Assembly (NCBI GenBank): GCA_018715065.1
Contig: DVMJ01000109.1
Coordinates: 1 to 19,470, forward strand
Length of the DNA: 19,470 nt
Origin: Fimiplasma intestinipullorum
GTDB taxonomy: Bacteria; Bacillota_I; Bacilli_A; Erysipelotrichales; Coprobacillaceae
Direction of reading: 5' to 3'
Part shown: positions 5,946-13,138 of the stretch, piece after piece
Position numbering within the stretch: the first letter of the stretch is position 1
Layout of the letters: each line of letters begins with the position of its first letter
Program-made: the position numbers and the translations under genes
The notes under the pieces: generated by a model
Databases searched by the model: none
Seen by the model: only the letters and a program-made list of their open reading frames with translations
What the model was told of the DNA's origin: nothing

Positions 5946-6881
5946 TTATTGAAAACATTTTCCATTCGTAAAAGGATGCCGTCCATTCATCAGATCTTTG
6001 ACAGGCATCTTCTTTTTACCAGCAACCTGAACCTCATCCAGCCGATAAAGATAATCCTGACAGCAGACATAAACGCCACTATGATCAGCCTGAACGATGG
6101 TTCCCGGCTTGTCCGTGGCAGGTGTGGTAGTGACAGTTCCGGCCCAGAGCTTGACATTTCCATCATCCAGACGCGCATAGGCCACCGGCCAGCTATTTAA
6201 ACCACGGATCAATCGATCCACAGCAACCGCTTTCTGATTAAAATCAACATGTTCGGTTTCACGATCGATCGTTGGCGCATAGGTCACCTCATCCTCATTC
6301 TGTTTTTCCGGGATGATCTTGCCTGCCAGAAAATCAGGCAGCATTTCTTTAAGCAAATTGGCTCCTAGCTGCGTCAGACGCGCATAAAGCGTTTCGACCG
6401 TATCTTGATCAGAAATTGGCGTCTCGATTTTTGCCAGCATGTCCCCAGCATCCATTTTCTTTGCCATATACATGATCGTGACCCCAGTTCGATCATAGCC
6501 ATCGATGATGGCATGATGCACAGGCGCACCACCGCGCAGCTTAGGCAACAGCGAAGCGTGCACATTGATGCATCCCAATCTAGGTGCTTTAAGCAAAGCC
6601 TCCGGGACGATCTGACCATAAGCCGCACTGATAACGAGATCCGGCTGATAAGCCAGAACCTCCTCATATTGTTTTTTGATATTGCTGACCTGCACACAGT
6701 CGATGCCATGCGCCATGGCCACTTCCTTGACCATTGTCGGTTTAAGGATCTTTTTACGACCAACCGGACGATCCGGCTGACTGACAACAGCTACAACATG
6801 ATAATGATTTTCCAGCAGCATCTCCAGGACTGCTTTTGAAAAATCGGCTGTTCCCATGAATACAATGCGAATATCTTCCAT
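5946..6881 (-). CDS. fmt: Methionyl-tRNA formyltransferase
   Basis: 311 residues. It transfers a formyl group from 10-formyltetrahydrofolate to initiator Met-tRNA. The Rossmann-type N-terminal domain begins DIRIVFMGTADFSKAVLE. The catalytic Asn and His are in CINVHASLLPKLRGGAPV (Asn106, His108), and the catalytic Asp is in MDAGDML (about 143-149). The C-terminal tRNA-binding domain includes LIRGLNSWPVAYARLD. ATG 6881 is preferred over GTG 6890 because AGAGG lies 8 nt before the ATG but overlaps the GTG. The usual partner def is absent; instead it follows the gpr-spoIIP block after 39 nt, in the slot where Bacillus has lepA. Confidence 0.96.
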   Translation of the reverse strand: MEDIRIVFMGTADFSKAVLEMLLENHYHVVAVVSQPDRPVGRKKILKPTMVKEVAMAHGIDCVQVSNIKKQYEEVLAYQPDLVISAAYGQIVPEALLKAPRLGCINVHASLLPKLRGGAPVHHAIIDGYDRTGVTIMYMAKKMDAGDMLAKIETPISDQDTVETLYARLTQLGANLLKEMLPDFLAGKIIPEKQNEDEVTYAPTIDRETEHVDFNQKAVAVDRLIRGLNSWPVAYARLDDGNVKLWAGTVTTTPATDKPGTIVQADHSGVYVCCQDYLYRLDEVQVAGKKKMPVKDLMNGRHPFTNGKCFQ

Positions 6882-6920
6882 CCTAAACACCTCTCATGCT
6901 TCTATTCTATCACAAAAGGG

Positions 6921-7211
6921 CTAGCTTTCAAATAAATTCTGCAGCAGTCCGGAAAAGAAATAGACCGTGTTTGAGATGGCTTGACGCGATAGATCGCTCA
7001 CCTCCCCCACAAATTGACTCACTTGATTTTCTTCATCTACCCGACTCGAAAGGTAGGATGACTGCAATGTTTGGCCCTGCCTGACATCCTGATTAAAACT
7101 ATCCAAAGCTGATTTTTGTTGTTCTGTTTTTAAGTAATCAGGATTTAAAAACTGCCCTGCCAACATCAATACTAATAATACCAGACAAAAGTCTAACAAG
7201 ATATTTTTCAT
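6921..7211 (-). CDS. Small membrane-anchored protein, YqxA-like by position
   Basis: 96 residues. An N-terminal hydrophobic segment (about 4-20, LLDFCLVLLVLMLAGQF) could be a membrane anchor or uncleaved signal. A polar Gln/Ser/Asp-rich middle follows, then a C-terminal amphipathic stretch (NTVYFFSGLLQNLFES). The ATG overlaps the spoIIP stop by 4 nt, so it is translationally coupled. In Bacillus the small membrane protein YqxA (DUF3679) occupies the same place after spoIIP and has a similar size and layout. I see no diagnostic motif, so homology is inferred from position and shape. Coupling to spoIIP hints at a role in engulfment or a neighbouring spore-envelope step. Confidence 0.7.
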   Translation of the reverse strand: MKNILLDFCLVLLVLMLAGQFLNPDYLKTEQQKSALDSFNQDVRQGQTLQSSYLSSRVDEENQVSQFVGEVSDLSRQAISNTVYFFSGLLQNLFES

Positions 7212-8083
7212 AAACGTCCTCCTTTAAATCCGGCATCGATGGCCTTCGCAAGGAGATCCATGGAGCGTGTGACTTCCTCATACGTATTTTCGGGTCCACC
7301 ACACTCGATGAGGACCATATGATCGGCATATTGCTGATTATAGGTCCCACTGGCTCGCTGATAATCTGAACGCATCACACCATTCACAAGTCGGTCAACT
7401 TCTTCATGAATAACGGCACTGCGACTGGCGACTTCGCTGGCATTGGCTGATGCCATTCCAATGACCATCATCATCTTTGCATAAGTAACCCCATCAACAT
7501 TCGCGGTCGAAAGGTCCTTGCTGATTGAGTCGCGATGAAGATCAATGATCAGATCAAAAGATCCATAAGTTGCTAGCTGCTGTTCCATAAAAATGCGGCT
7601 GGTCGGATAACGGGATTGTCCAGTATCGCCGACCTGTAAGCGATATGCTTCAAAATCTGCTTTTTCAACAATCACCTCGTATCCAAGGCTTCTCAACTGG
7701 CCAGCCAGATAATCAGCAGCATCCATCACGTTATTGGTCGCATAGCCCTCATACTGATGTGTATTATAGATATAGATACGTTTTCCTGTCGGGGTCGGGG
7801 TCTGAGTATTTTCTGTCTGAGTGTCTAGTTCACTGGTTTCTAATGTCTCTGATGCCATCTTCTGATCCACTTGATGAACCAGAAGACTCGTATCATCATC
7901 CACTGTTGCCAGATGCAGGGGGGCTACCACATCACTGACATCAAAAGGATGAAAGCTCGTTAAATAAGAGACATCAAAATCCTGCATCACGGAAACGACC
8001 AGACTGCTTTTATGTAAACCAGCCAAGATCAGCATAACTGCCAGCAGCTTTACACATACATTGAACCAGGAATTTCTTTGCAT
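7208..8083 (-). CDS. spoIIP: Stage II sporulation protein P (peptidoglycan amidase/endopeptidase)
   Basis: 291 residues. SpoIIP works with SpoIID and SpoIIM to degrade septal peptidoglycan and drive engulfment by the mother cell. It has one N-terminal membrane anchor (about residues 9-23), a Thr/Pro/Glu-rich linker (about 78-100), then the catalytic domain. Signature elements are YIYNTHQYEGY (His109, Glu112), DLIIDLHRDS (His183) and MVLIECGGPENTYEEV (Glu260). It is clearly shorter than the roughly 400-residue Bacillus protein, mostly in the region before the catalytic domain. AGAGGTGG precedes the ATG at 8083. It lies 57 nt after gpr, as in Bacillus. Confidence 0.95.
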   Translation of the reverse strand: MQRNSWFNVCVKLLAVMLILAGLHKSSLVVSVMQDFDVSYLTSFHPFDVSDVVAPLHLATVDDDTSLLVHQVDQKMASETLETSELDTQTENTQTPTPTGKRIYIYNTHQYEGYATNNVMDAADYLAGQLRSLGYEVIVEKADFEAYRLQVGDTGQSRYPTSRIFMEQQLATYGSFDLIIDLHRDSISKDLSTANVDGVTYAKMMMVIGMASANASEVASRSAVIHEEVDRLVNGVMRSDYQRASGTYNQQYADHMVLIECGGPENTYEEVTRSMDLLAKAIDAGFKGGRL

Positions 8084-8133
8084 TCAACCACCTCTTTTAT
8101 TCTACAGCTCAATGTATGCAGGAAAGCGCAAAA

Positions 8134-8159
8134 TTAGTCCTTAATAAGCTAAAAGGACT
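8134..8159 (-). terminator. Weak hairpin at the end of gpr
   Basis: Minus-strand 7-bp stem AGTCCTT (8159-8153) with AAGGACT (8142-8136) and a 10-nt loop, followed by only AATTTTG. It spans the gpr stop codon and may reduce rather than end transcription into spoIIP. Confidence 0.3.
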
Positions 8160-9076
8160 TGATTTAAAGCTCGGCTGACAATGCTGGCCAGTTCTTTGAC
8201 CTCCAGATCGATACTTTTATCCATGACGATCATATTCATACCTGCAGGTGTCAGAATTTCACGGAGGAGCTGACGACCGTCGGCTTCTTCCAAACGTCCA
8301 AATTCGCCCAGCAGATGTGCGCTGAGCGTCTCGTTCCATTCATCTTCAAGATGTTTCGCAAAATGGTTCTCGACCATTTCAAGCACATCATAAGCAACCG
8401 TCGAAACATCAACAACCGTTGGAATACCGATACAGATAAGTGGGACGCCTAAGCTCGATCTAGTCAATTCACGGGTATGATTACCCACCCCGCTACCCGG
8501 CTGCATCCCGGCATCCGTCAGCTGAATAACATGACCGACTCTCCCAAGACTGCGGCTAGCCAAAGCATCAACAGCAATCACAAGATCTGGCTGAAAGCGT
8601 TCAATCGTCCCTAACAGCAGTTCGATCGTTTCCATACCGGTTTGTGCACGGACCCGCGGTATCAATAAAGCCACAGCTCGCATCCTCTCTTGCTGTCGAT
8701 CTTCTTCTGGAATATGAGCACTGACCAGCAGTTCATCGGCTAAAAGAGGACCGATGGCATCACATGACAGATCCGGATTCCCTAATCCACAAACAAGAAT
8801 ACGATTGAGATCTCTGATTGCAAGTGCGTCGATCATTGTTTCCAACTCTTCGGCTAAGACTTCAGCCAGATCCTCGCGCAGTGTTTCCAGCGCCAATCCT
8901 TCAAATGCCAGACTTGTATAAGTTCCTGGCTTTTTTCCAAATCTTTCTTTTTCTAAAACAAGTGTTTCAATCCGAACCTGACGACGTTGACTGATCTTAA
9001 AATGAAGCTTGCCATCTGCATCTTCTAATTCCTTAAAATCAAGTGCCAGGTCACTTCGAAACCGAAAATTTGACAT
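8141..9076 (-). CDS. gpr: Germination protease GPR
   Basis: 311 residues, peptidase family A25. It is made as a zymogen in the forespore and degrades small acid-soluble spore proteins at germination. Family blocks are clear: LVCGLGNPDLSCDAIGP, VIAVDALASRSLGRVGHVIQ, AGMQPGSGVGNHTRE and GIPTVVDVST. The aspartates in CDAIGP and AVDALA match the proposed catalytic pair. The N-terminal RSDLALD matches the Bacillus self-processing site RTDLAVE, which would give a propeptide of only about 9 residues instead of about 15. The usual PGVMGQTGMET segment reads PRVRAQTGMET. ATG 9076 is used because GATGGGTG lies 6 nt upstream; the in-frame upstream extension runs through the -10 region. Confidence 0.96.
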   Translation of the reverse strand: MSNFRFRSDLALDFKELEDADGKLHFKISQRRQVRIETLVLEKERFGKKPGTYTSLAFEGLALETLREDLAEVLAEELETMIDALAIRDLNRILVCGLGNPDLSCDAIGPLLADELLVSAHIPEEDRQQERMRAVALLIPRVRAQTGMETIELLLGTIERFQPDLVIAVDALASRSLGRVGHVIQLTDAGMQPGSGVGNHTRELTRSSLGVPLICIGIPTVVDVSTVAYDVLEMVENHFAKHLEDEWNETLSAHLLGEFGRLEEADGRQLLREILTPAGMNMIVMDKSIDLEVKELASIVSRALNQVLLAY

Positions 9077-9111
9077 AGTTATCACCCATCTTAGTCTAAA
9101 GCTAAAGAACA

Positions 9112-9117
9112 ATTATA
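9112..9117 (-). promoter_or_regulatory. -10 box upstream of gpr
   Basis: Perfect minus-strand TATAAT in the context GCATATAATT, 36 nt before the gpr ATG. The CATATA form partly resembles forespore sigma (SigmaF/SigmaG) -10 elements, but no matching -35 was recognised, so the sigma factor is undecided. Confidence 0.4.
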
Positions 9118-9137
9118 TGCAAAAATCAAAAAAAATA

Positions 9138-9166
9138 TTGCAATTACCAGTTGAATTTGTTAATAT
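9138..9166 (+). promoter_or_regulatory. rpsT promoter
   Basis: TTGCAA (9138-9143), a 17-nt spacer and TAATAT (9161-9166), a vegetative-type promoter 33 nt before the rpsT start codon. It diverges from the gpr control region. Confidence 0.55.
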
Positions 9167-9199
9167 TATACAGTAGCAAAAAAAGAGAGGTGAACAAAC

Positions 9200-9466
9200 A
9201 TGGCAAACATGAAACAACAAATCAAACGTTATAAAAATGATAACGCTAAACGTGCAGCTAATACTTCTTTTAAATCAGGTTTAAAAACAGCAATCAAAAA
9301 AGTTTTAGCTGAAGTTGAAGCTGGTAATAAAGAAGCTGCTGTTGCGGCTTATAATGCAGCAAGCGCTAAGCTGGATTCTTCTGTAACTAAAGGAATTCAT
9401 CACAGAAATTACGCTTCTAGACAGAAATCAAGATTAGCTAAGTTAGTCAACTCTATCGAAGCTTAA
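9200..9466 (+). CDS. rpsT: Small ribosomal subunit protein bS20
   Basis: 88 residues, binding 16S rRNA in the 30S subunit. It shows the typical Ala/Lys-rich helical sequence (MANMKQQIKRYKNDNAKRAA, later IHHRNYASRQKSRLAKLV) and the standard length. GAGAGGTGA lies about 6 nt before the ATG. Its codon use is more A/T-ending than the neighbours, as expected for a highly expressed gene. It is monocistronic, with its own promoter and terminator, and divergent from gpr as in Bacillus. Confidence 0.98.
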   Translation: MANMKQQIKRYKNDNAKRAANTSFKSGLKTAIKKVLAEVEAGNKEAAVAAYNAASAKLDSSVTKGIHHRNYASRQKSRLAKLVNSIEA

Positions 9467-9485
9467 GCGATGATGTGACTTGCGC

Positions 9486-9513
9486 GAAGGTAGATATTCT
9501 ACCTTCTTTTTTT
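9486..9513 (+). terminator. rpsT terminator
   Basis: Perfect 9-bp stem GAAGGTAGA/TCTACCTTC (9486-9494, 9498-9506), 3-nt loop, then seven T. Confidence 0.95.
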
Positions 9514-9531
9514 GTATCCTGACCTGAAAGA

Positions 9532-9540
9532 TGATATAAT
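9532..9540 (+). promoter_or_regulatory. ispG extended -10 promoter
   Basis: TGATATAAT (9532-9540), a perfect -10 with the extended TG. Only a partial -35 (TTGTAT, 9512-9517) lies 17 nt upstream, at the end of the rpsT terminator. Transcription would start near 9547, leaving a leader of about 11 nt with the GAGGTGA ribosome binding site. Confidence 0.6.
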
Positions 9541-9557
9541 GACATTGAGGTGAGTCT

Positions 9558-10625
9558 ATGAAAAGAGATGAAACAAGATCCATTCAGGTAGGTAATCTGA
9601 CAATGGGCGGCAATTCACACGTCTACATTCAGTCCATGACCAATACTAAAACACATGATGTAGAAGCAACGGTCAATCAGATCCTGGCTTTAGAAAATGC
9701 AGGATGTGAAATTGTCCGAATGGCCTGCTTCGATCAAGAGGATGCCAAAGCCATCCGAACCATTAAAGAACAGGTTCACATTCCTCTGGTCGCCGATATT
9801 CACTTTGATTATCGTCTGGCCTTAACAGCAATCGAATCAGGAATTGACAAGATCCGCATCAATCCCGGCAACATTGGATCAAAGGAAAATGTCAGACGTG
9901 TTGTGGAAGCTTGTAAAGAAAAACATATACCGATCCGTATCGGTGTCAATGCCGGTTCATTAGAGAAAGAACTTTTAGAAAAATATGGTAAACCAACTGC
10001 TCAGGCAATGGTGGAAAGTGCCAAGCGTCATGTCGATATCTTGAGATCACTTGATTTTGAAGATATCTGCCTGTCCTTAAAGGCAAGTACGATGAAAATG
10101 TGTGTGGAAGCTTACGAGTTAGCAAGTGAGATCTTTCCCTACCCTTTACATTTAGGCATCACTGAAGCGGGCACTGCCTTTGGAGGCACCATTCGTTCGT
10201 GCGCAGGACTGGGGATCCTGCTTCATGAAGGATTAGGAAACACGATCCGCGTTTCTTTGAGCGATGATCCGGTTGAAGAAATCAAAGTTGCCAGAGAACT
10301 GCTTAAAAACTTTGATCTCTTAGATGACGTTCCAAATCTTGTCTCCTGTCCGACCTGCGGACGTATTCAATATGATCTGATCCCGGTCGCTAAAGAAATC
10401 GAACAATTTCTGCAAAATATTCGGGCGCCGATTACGGTAGCCATCATGGGCTGCGCTGTCAACGGACCAGGTGAAGCACGCAATGCGGATATTGGTATCG
10501 CTGGAGGTGTCAAGGAAGGACTCTTATTTAAAAAAGGGGAGATCATACGCAAAGTCAAACAGGAAGAACTTGTCGATGTTCTAAAAAAAGAAATTCTGGA
10601 AATGGTTAAACAAAGTCATGCTTGA
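9558..10625 (+). CDS. ispG: 4-hydroxy-3-methylbut-2-enyl diphosphate synthase (flavodoxin/ferredoxin-dependent)
   Basis: 355 residues. It converts ME-cPP to HMBPP in the MEP isoprenoid pathway. An N-terminal TIM-barrel domain begins about residue 4 (TRSIQVGNLTMGGN). The C-terminal 4Fe-4S domain has the expected cysteines: SCPTCGR (Cys264, Cys267) and MGCAVNGPGEA (Cys299, with Glu306 as the fourth family ligand). This is the short bacterial form. IspH, the next enzyme, is encoded about 4.4 kb away in this window, so both terminal Fe-S steps are local. The gene is monocistronic, with its own promoter and terminator. Confidence 0.97.
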   Translation: MKRDETRSIQVGNLTMGGNSHVYIQSMTNTKTHDVEATVNQILALENAGCEIVRMACFDQEDAKAIRTIKEQVHIPLVADIHFDYRLALTAIESGIDKIRINPGNIGSKENVRRVVEACKEKHIPIRIGVNAGSLEKELLEKYGKPTAQAMVESAKRHVDILRSLDFEDICLSLKASTMKMCVEAYELASEIFPYPLHLGITEAGTAFGGTIRSCAGLGILLHEGLGNTIRVSLSDDPVEEIKVARELLKNFDLLDDVPNLVSCPTCGRIQYDLIPVAKEIEQFLQNIRAPITVAIMGCAVNGPGEARNADIGIAGGVKEGLLFKKGEIIRKVKQEELVDVLKKEILEMVKQSHA

Positions 10626-10636
10626 CTTTGTTTTTC
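10608..10636 (+). terminator. ispG terminator
   Basis: Perfect 10-bp stem AAACAAAGTC/GACTTTGTTT (10608-10617, 10624-10633) with a 6-nt loop and a T-rich tail. The stem includes the last codons and the stop (10623-10625) of ispG. Confidence 0.9.
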
Positions 10637-10641
10637 TTTAA

Positions 10642-10668
10642 ACAAAAAAACGAGAGAGGACTCTCGTT
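10642..10668 (-). terminator. Terminator of the PurF-like gene
   Basis: Minus-strand stem AACGAGAG/CTCTCGTT (10668-10661 with 10656-10649), 4-nt loop, then a T run. It lies 75 nt beyond the stop codon at 10743. A second imperfect hairpin (about 10679-10703) lies between. Confidence 0.85.
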
Positions 10669-10742
10669 TAGCAGATGTATGAACCATTGAAAGCAACGGT
10701 CAATCATAGAATATGCCTGAGTTGGTTTTTTTATACACTTTT

Positions 10743-12149
10743 CTATTCTTTTCCATCCCAGCAATACGTACAAAGCTGACAGCGATCTAAACCAATCGAT
10801 TCAATCATGTCGTCCAGACGATGGTAACGTAATGAAGTAAATTTTAAACGACGGCGGATCTCTTCAAGCATTTTGGCGTATTTTGGATGATCCGGATTCG
10901 CATAATCAGCCAGCACTTCTGGAGTGATCTCACCTTCTTCCAAATCAAAGATAACGCGTCTGGTGATCAGATCCATCTCTGAATTGGAACGAGAAAAGTT
11001 CAAGTATTTACAACCAAATAAAATAGGTGGACAAGCTGGTCGTACATGAACCTCCTTGGCCCCACTCTCGTATAAGAACTCCGTTGTTTCGCGCAGCTGC
11101 GTACCGCGTACAATGGAATCATCGATCAACAGCAGTTTCTTATCTCGAATCAGTTCTTCAACCGGAATCAGCTTCATCTTCGCAATCAAATTTCGCTGAC
11201 TCTGATTTTGCGGCATAAATGAACGTGGCCAGGTTGGCGTATATTTAATAAAAGGTCGCGCAAACGGGATACCTGAATGATTCGAATAACCGACTGCATG
11301 GGCTGTTCCTGAGTCCGGAACACCGGCGACACAATCCGGCTTGACATCATCACGTCTAGCTAACATATCACCGCAGGCATAGCGCATCGTTTCGACATTC
11401 ACTCCCTCATATGTTGAAGTAGGATAGCCGTAGTAAACCCATAAGAAAGAACAGATCTTCATTTCTTTGCCCGGCTGCTTTAACTGCGTAAAGTGTTCAG
11501 CATCCACAAAAGCAATTTCGCCCGGTCCAAGATCTTTATAATGATGGTAACCTAGATTCAGGAAAGCCGTACTTTCAAAGGTCGCACAAAAAGCATCTTC
11601 TTTTTTCCCGATGATAACTGGTGTACGTCCTAAACGATCACGCGCACAATAGAGACCTTCGGGTGTCAGGATCAAAATGCTCATAGACCCATCGATCATT
11701 TCCTGTGCGTGACTGATTCCCTCAATCATGTCATCCTTCTGATTGATCAAAGCAGCCACCATTTCCGTTGGATTGATGACACCACCGCTCATTTCCAAAA
11801 AATGCGTTTTTCCCTGCTCAAAGCAATACGCTTTTAAGGCTTCCAGATTATTGATACGACCAACCGTGGAAATCGCAAAAGATCCTAAATGGGAGTTGAC
11901 TAATAAAGGCTGAGCCTCATTGTCAGAAATACAACCGATCCCTACATTCCCCTGAAAATCGTCTAAATCTTTATCAAATTTTGTTCGAAAAGGTGAATTT
12001 TCAATATTGTGAATGGAACGGATGAAGCCATTTTCTCCATACACCGCCATTCCGCCTCGGCGCGTTCCCAGGTGGGAATGATAATCCGTACCGAAGAATA
12101 CATCTAAAACACAATCATTTTTGGATGCAACCCCAAAAAATCCACTCAT
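10743..12149 (-). CDS. PurF-like amidophosphoribosyltransferase paralogue lacking the catalytic cysteine
   Basis: 468 residues, an Ntn-type glutaminase domain followed by a PRPP-binding transferase domain, like PurF (first step of purine synthesis). The PRPP loop is intact (LLLIDDSIVRGTQ, 339-351). The nucleophilic Cys that normally follows the initiator Met (or a propeptide) is Ser: the protein begins MSGFFGVAS. The usual HRGQ motif reads TRRGGM, and the glutamine-binding GIGHVRY reads GIGCISD (70-76), so ordinary glutaminase activity is unlikely. The cysteines matching the Bacillus PurF 4Fe-4S ligands are all present: Cys233 (KICSF), Cys380 (ILFGCKY), Cys460 and Cys463 (LCTYC). From memory, similar MSGFFG or MGGIFG homologues occur in other anaerobes, so this is a family and not decay. 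AGGAGG precedes the ATG. It stands alone, without other pur genes. It may use ammonia, another amine, or have a regulatory role. Confidence 0.88.
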   Translation of the reverse strand: MSGFFGVASKNDCVLDVFFGTDYHSHLGTRRGGMAVYGENGFIRSIHNIENSPFRTKFDKDLDDFQGNVGIGCISDNEAQPLLVNSHLGSFAISTVGRINNLEALKAYCFEQGKTHFLEMSGGVINPTEMVAALINQKDDMIEGISHAQEMIDGSMSILILTPEGLYCARDRLGRTPVIIGKKEDAFCATFESTAFLNLGYHHYKDLGPGEIAFVDAEHFTQLKQPGKEMKICSFLWVYYGYPTSTYEGVNVETMRYACGDMLARRDDVKPDCVAGVPDSGTAHAVGYSNHSGIPFARPFIKYTPTWPRSFMPQNQSQRNLIAKMKLIPVEELIRDKKLLLIDDSIVRGTQLRETTEFLYESGAKEVHVRPACPPILFGCKYLNFSRSNSEMDLITRRVIFDLEEGEITPEVLADYANPDHPKYAKMLEEIRRRLKFTSLRYHRLDDMIESIGLDRCQLCTYCWDGKE

Positions 12150-12192
12150 GCAGTTTCCTCCTTTGTAAGATTCTTACGGACCTATTTTAAGC

Positions 12193-12202
12193 TACTTTAG
12201 TA
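12193..12202. promoter_or_regulatory. 10-bp palindrome in the PurF-like upstream region
   Basis: TACTTTAGTA is a perfect inverted repeat. On the minus strand it lies between TTGAAA (about 35 nt upstream of the -10) and a TAAAAT -10-like box close to 12190. Promoter spacing is not ideal and no PUR box was recognised. Confidence 0.25.
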
Positions 12203-12241
12203 ATGAAGTCCACCTTTTTTTTCAAAACCCTTTTAAATATG

Positions 12242-12272
12242 ACAAAAAAGGCCTGAAGCATATGACTTCAGG
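12242..12272 (-). terminator. cshB-nfo terminator
   Basis: Minus-strand stem CCTGAAG (12272-12266) with CTTCAGG (12258-12252), 7-nt loop, then CCTTTTTTG. It starts one base after the nfo stop codon. Confidence 0.92.
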
Positions 12273-12273
12273 T

Positions 12274-13137
12274 CTATTTTAAACCGGGTATAAATGTTTC
12301 CTCTCGAAACATTTCAATTTCTTTGGCATATGGAGCCATTTTTTCAACATATGGCGTCTCCAGGATCTTCGGTACATCCTGCAGGGCCGGGTGATGAACG
12401 ATACGATTCAACAGTTCAAAACCGATATACCCATAACCGATATTTTCATGACGATCCTTCTTTGCACCACAAGGATTTTTAGAATCGTTAACGTGGACGC
12501 AATAGATGCGATCAAGACCAATCTTGGCATCGATTTCTTCCAGCAAGTCATCAAAATGATTCAGATCATACCCTGCATCATGAAGATGACAGGTATCGAG
12601 GCAGACCCCAAGATGTTCAGGGTGCGTGACATGGGAGATCAGATAAGCCAGCTCATCAATAGAGCGACCCACTTCCGAGCCTTTTCCGGCCATGGTCTCA
12701 AGTGCAATATTCACTTTCTGATCAGGTTTTAAGACCTGATTTAATCCTTCAATCACTCGTTCTAAACCAGCTTCTGCACCCATCTTAACGTGACTGCCCG
12801 GATGCAGGACCAGTCTTGTCATCTTTAAAGCTTCACAGCGTTCAAGCTCCATTTTAAGAAAGGAAACCGCAAGTTCAAAGGTTTCCGGTTTGACCGTGTT
12901 CGCCAAATTAATGATATAAGGCGCATGGACAACAACCTGATCAGGTGAAATGCCATTGGCTTCCATCAGCGCCCAAGCTTCTTCGCGTCTGAGATCCTCG
13001 ACAGGTTTACGAACCGTATTTTGGGGCGCACCAGTATAGAACATAAACGTGTTGGCATGATAGCTCAACGCTTCCTCTACTGAACCGAGCAGCATTTTTG
13101 GTCCTTTCATGCCCACATGACTACCAATCAACAACAT
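12274..13137 (-). CDS. nfo: Endonuclease IV (AP endonuclease)
   Basis: 287 residues, TIM-barrel three-zinc enzyme that cleaves DNA at abasic sites in base excision repair. Zinc-ligand motifs of the family are present: VVVHAPY, VLHPGSH, IALETMAGKGSE, VCLDTCHLHDAGYD, VHVNDSKN, DRHENIGYG and a final ILETPY. ATG 13137 (MLLIGSHVGM) is chosen because this matches the family N-terminus and GGAG lies 7 nt upstream. An earlier in-frame ATG at 13149 lies inside the helicase gene. It starts 1 nt after the helicase stop. The cshB-nfo pair is conserved in Bacillus. In spore formers Nfo repairs spore DNA during outgrowth. Confidence 0.97.
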   Translation of the reverse strand: MLLIGSHVGMKGPKMLLGSVEEALSYHANTFMFYTGAPQNTVRKPVEDLRREEAWALMEANGISPDQVVVHAPYIINLANTVKPETFELAVSFLKMELERCEALKMTRLVLHPGSHVKMGAEAGLERVIEGLNQVLKPDQKVNIALETMAGKGSEVGRSIDELAYLISHVTHPEHLGVCLDTCHLHDAGYDLNHFDDLLEEIDAKIGLDRIYCVHVNDSKNPCGAKKDRHENIGYGYIGFELLNRIVHHPALQDVPKILETPYVEKMAPYAKEIEMFREETFIPGLK

Positions 13138-13138
13138 G

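Noticed and set aside
6405..6839. 144-codon plus-strand frame inside fmt
   Set aside because: It is antisense to a clear fmt reading frame, with no ribosome binding site and a His/Arg-rich composition typical of a shadow frame.
10743..12149. Ordinary PurF with a misannotated start that would restore a catalytic Cys
   Set aside because: The ATG has a strong AGGAGG 7 nt upstream, and the residues after it align directly with the Ntn N-terminus; the glutamine-binding motifs are changed too, so a start error does not explain the loss.
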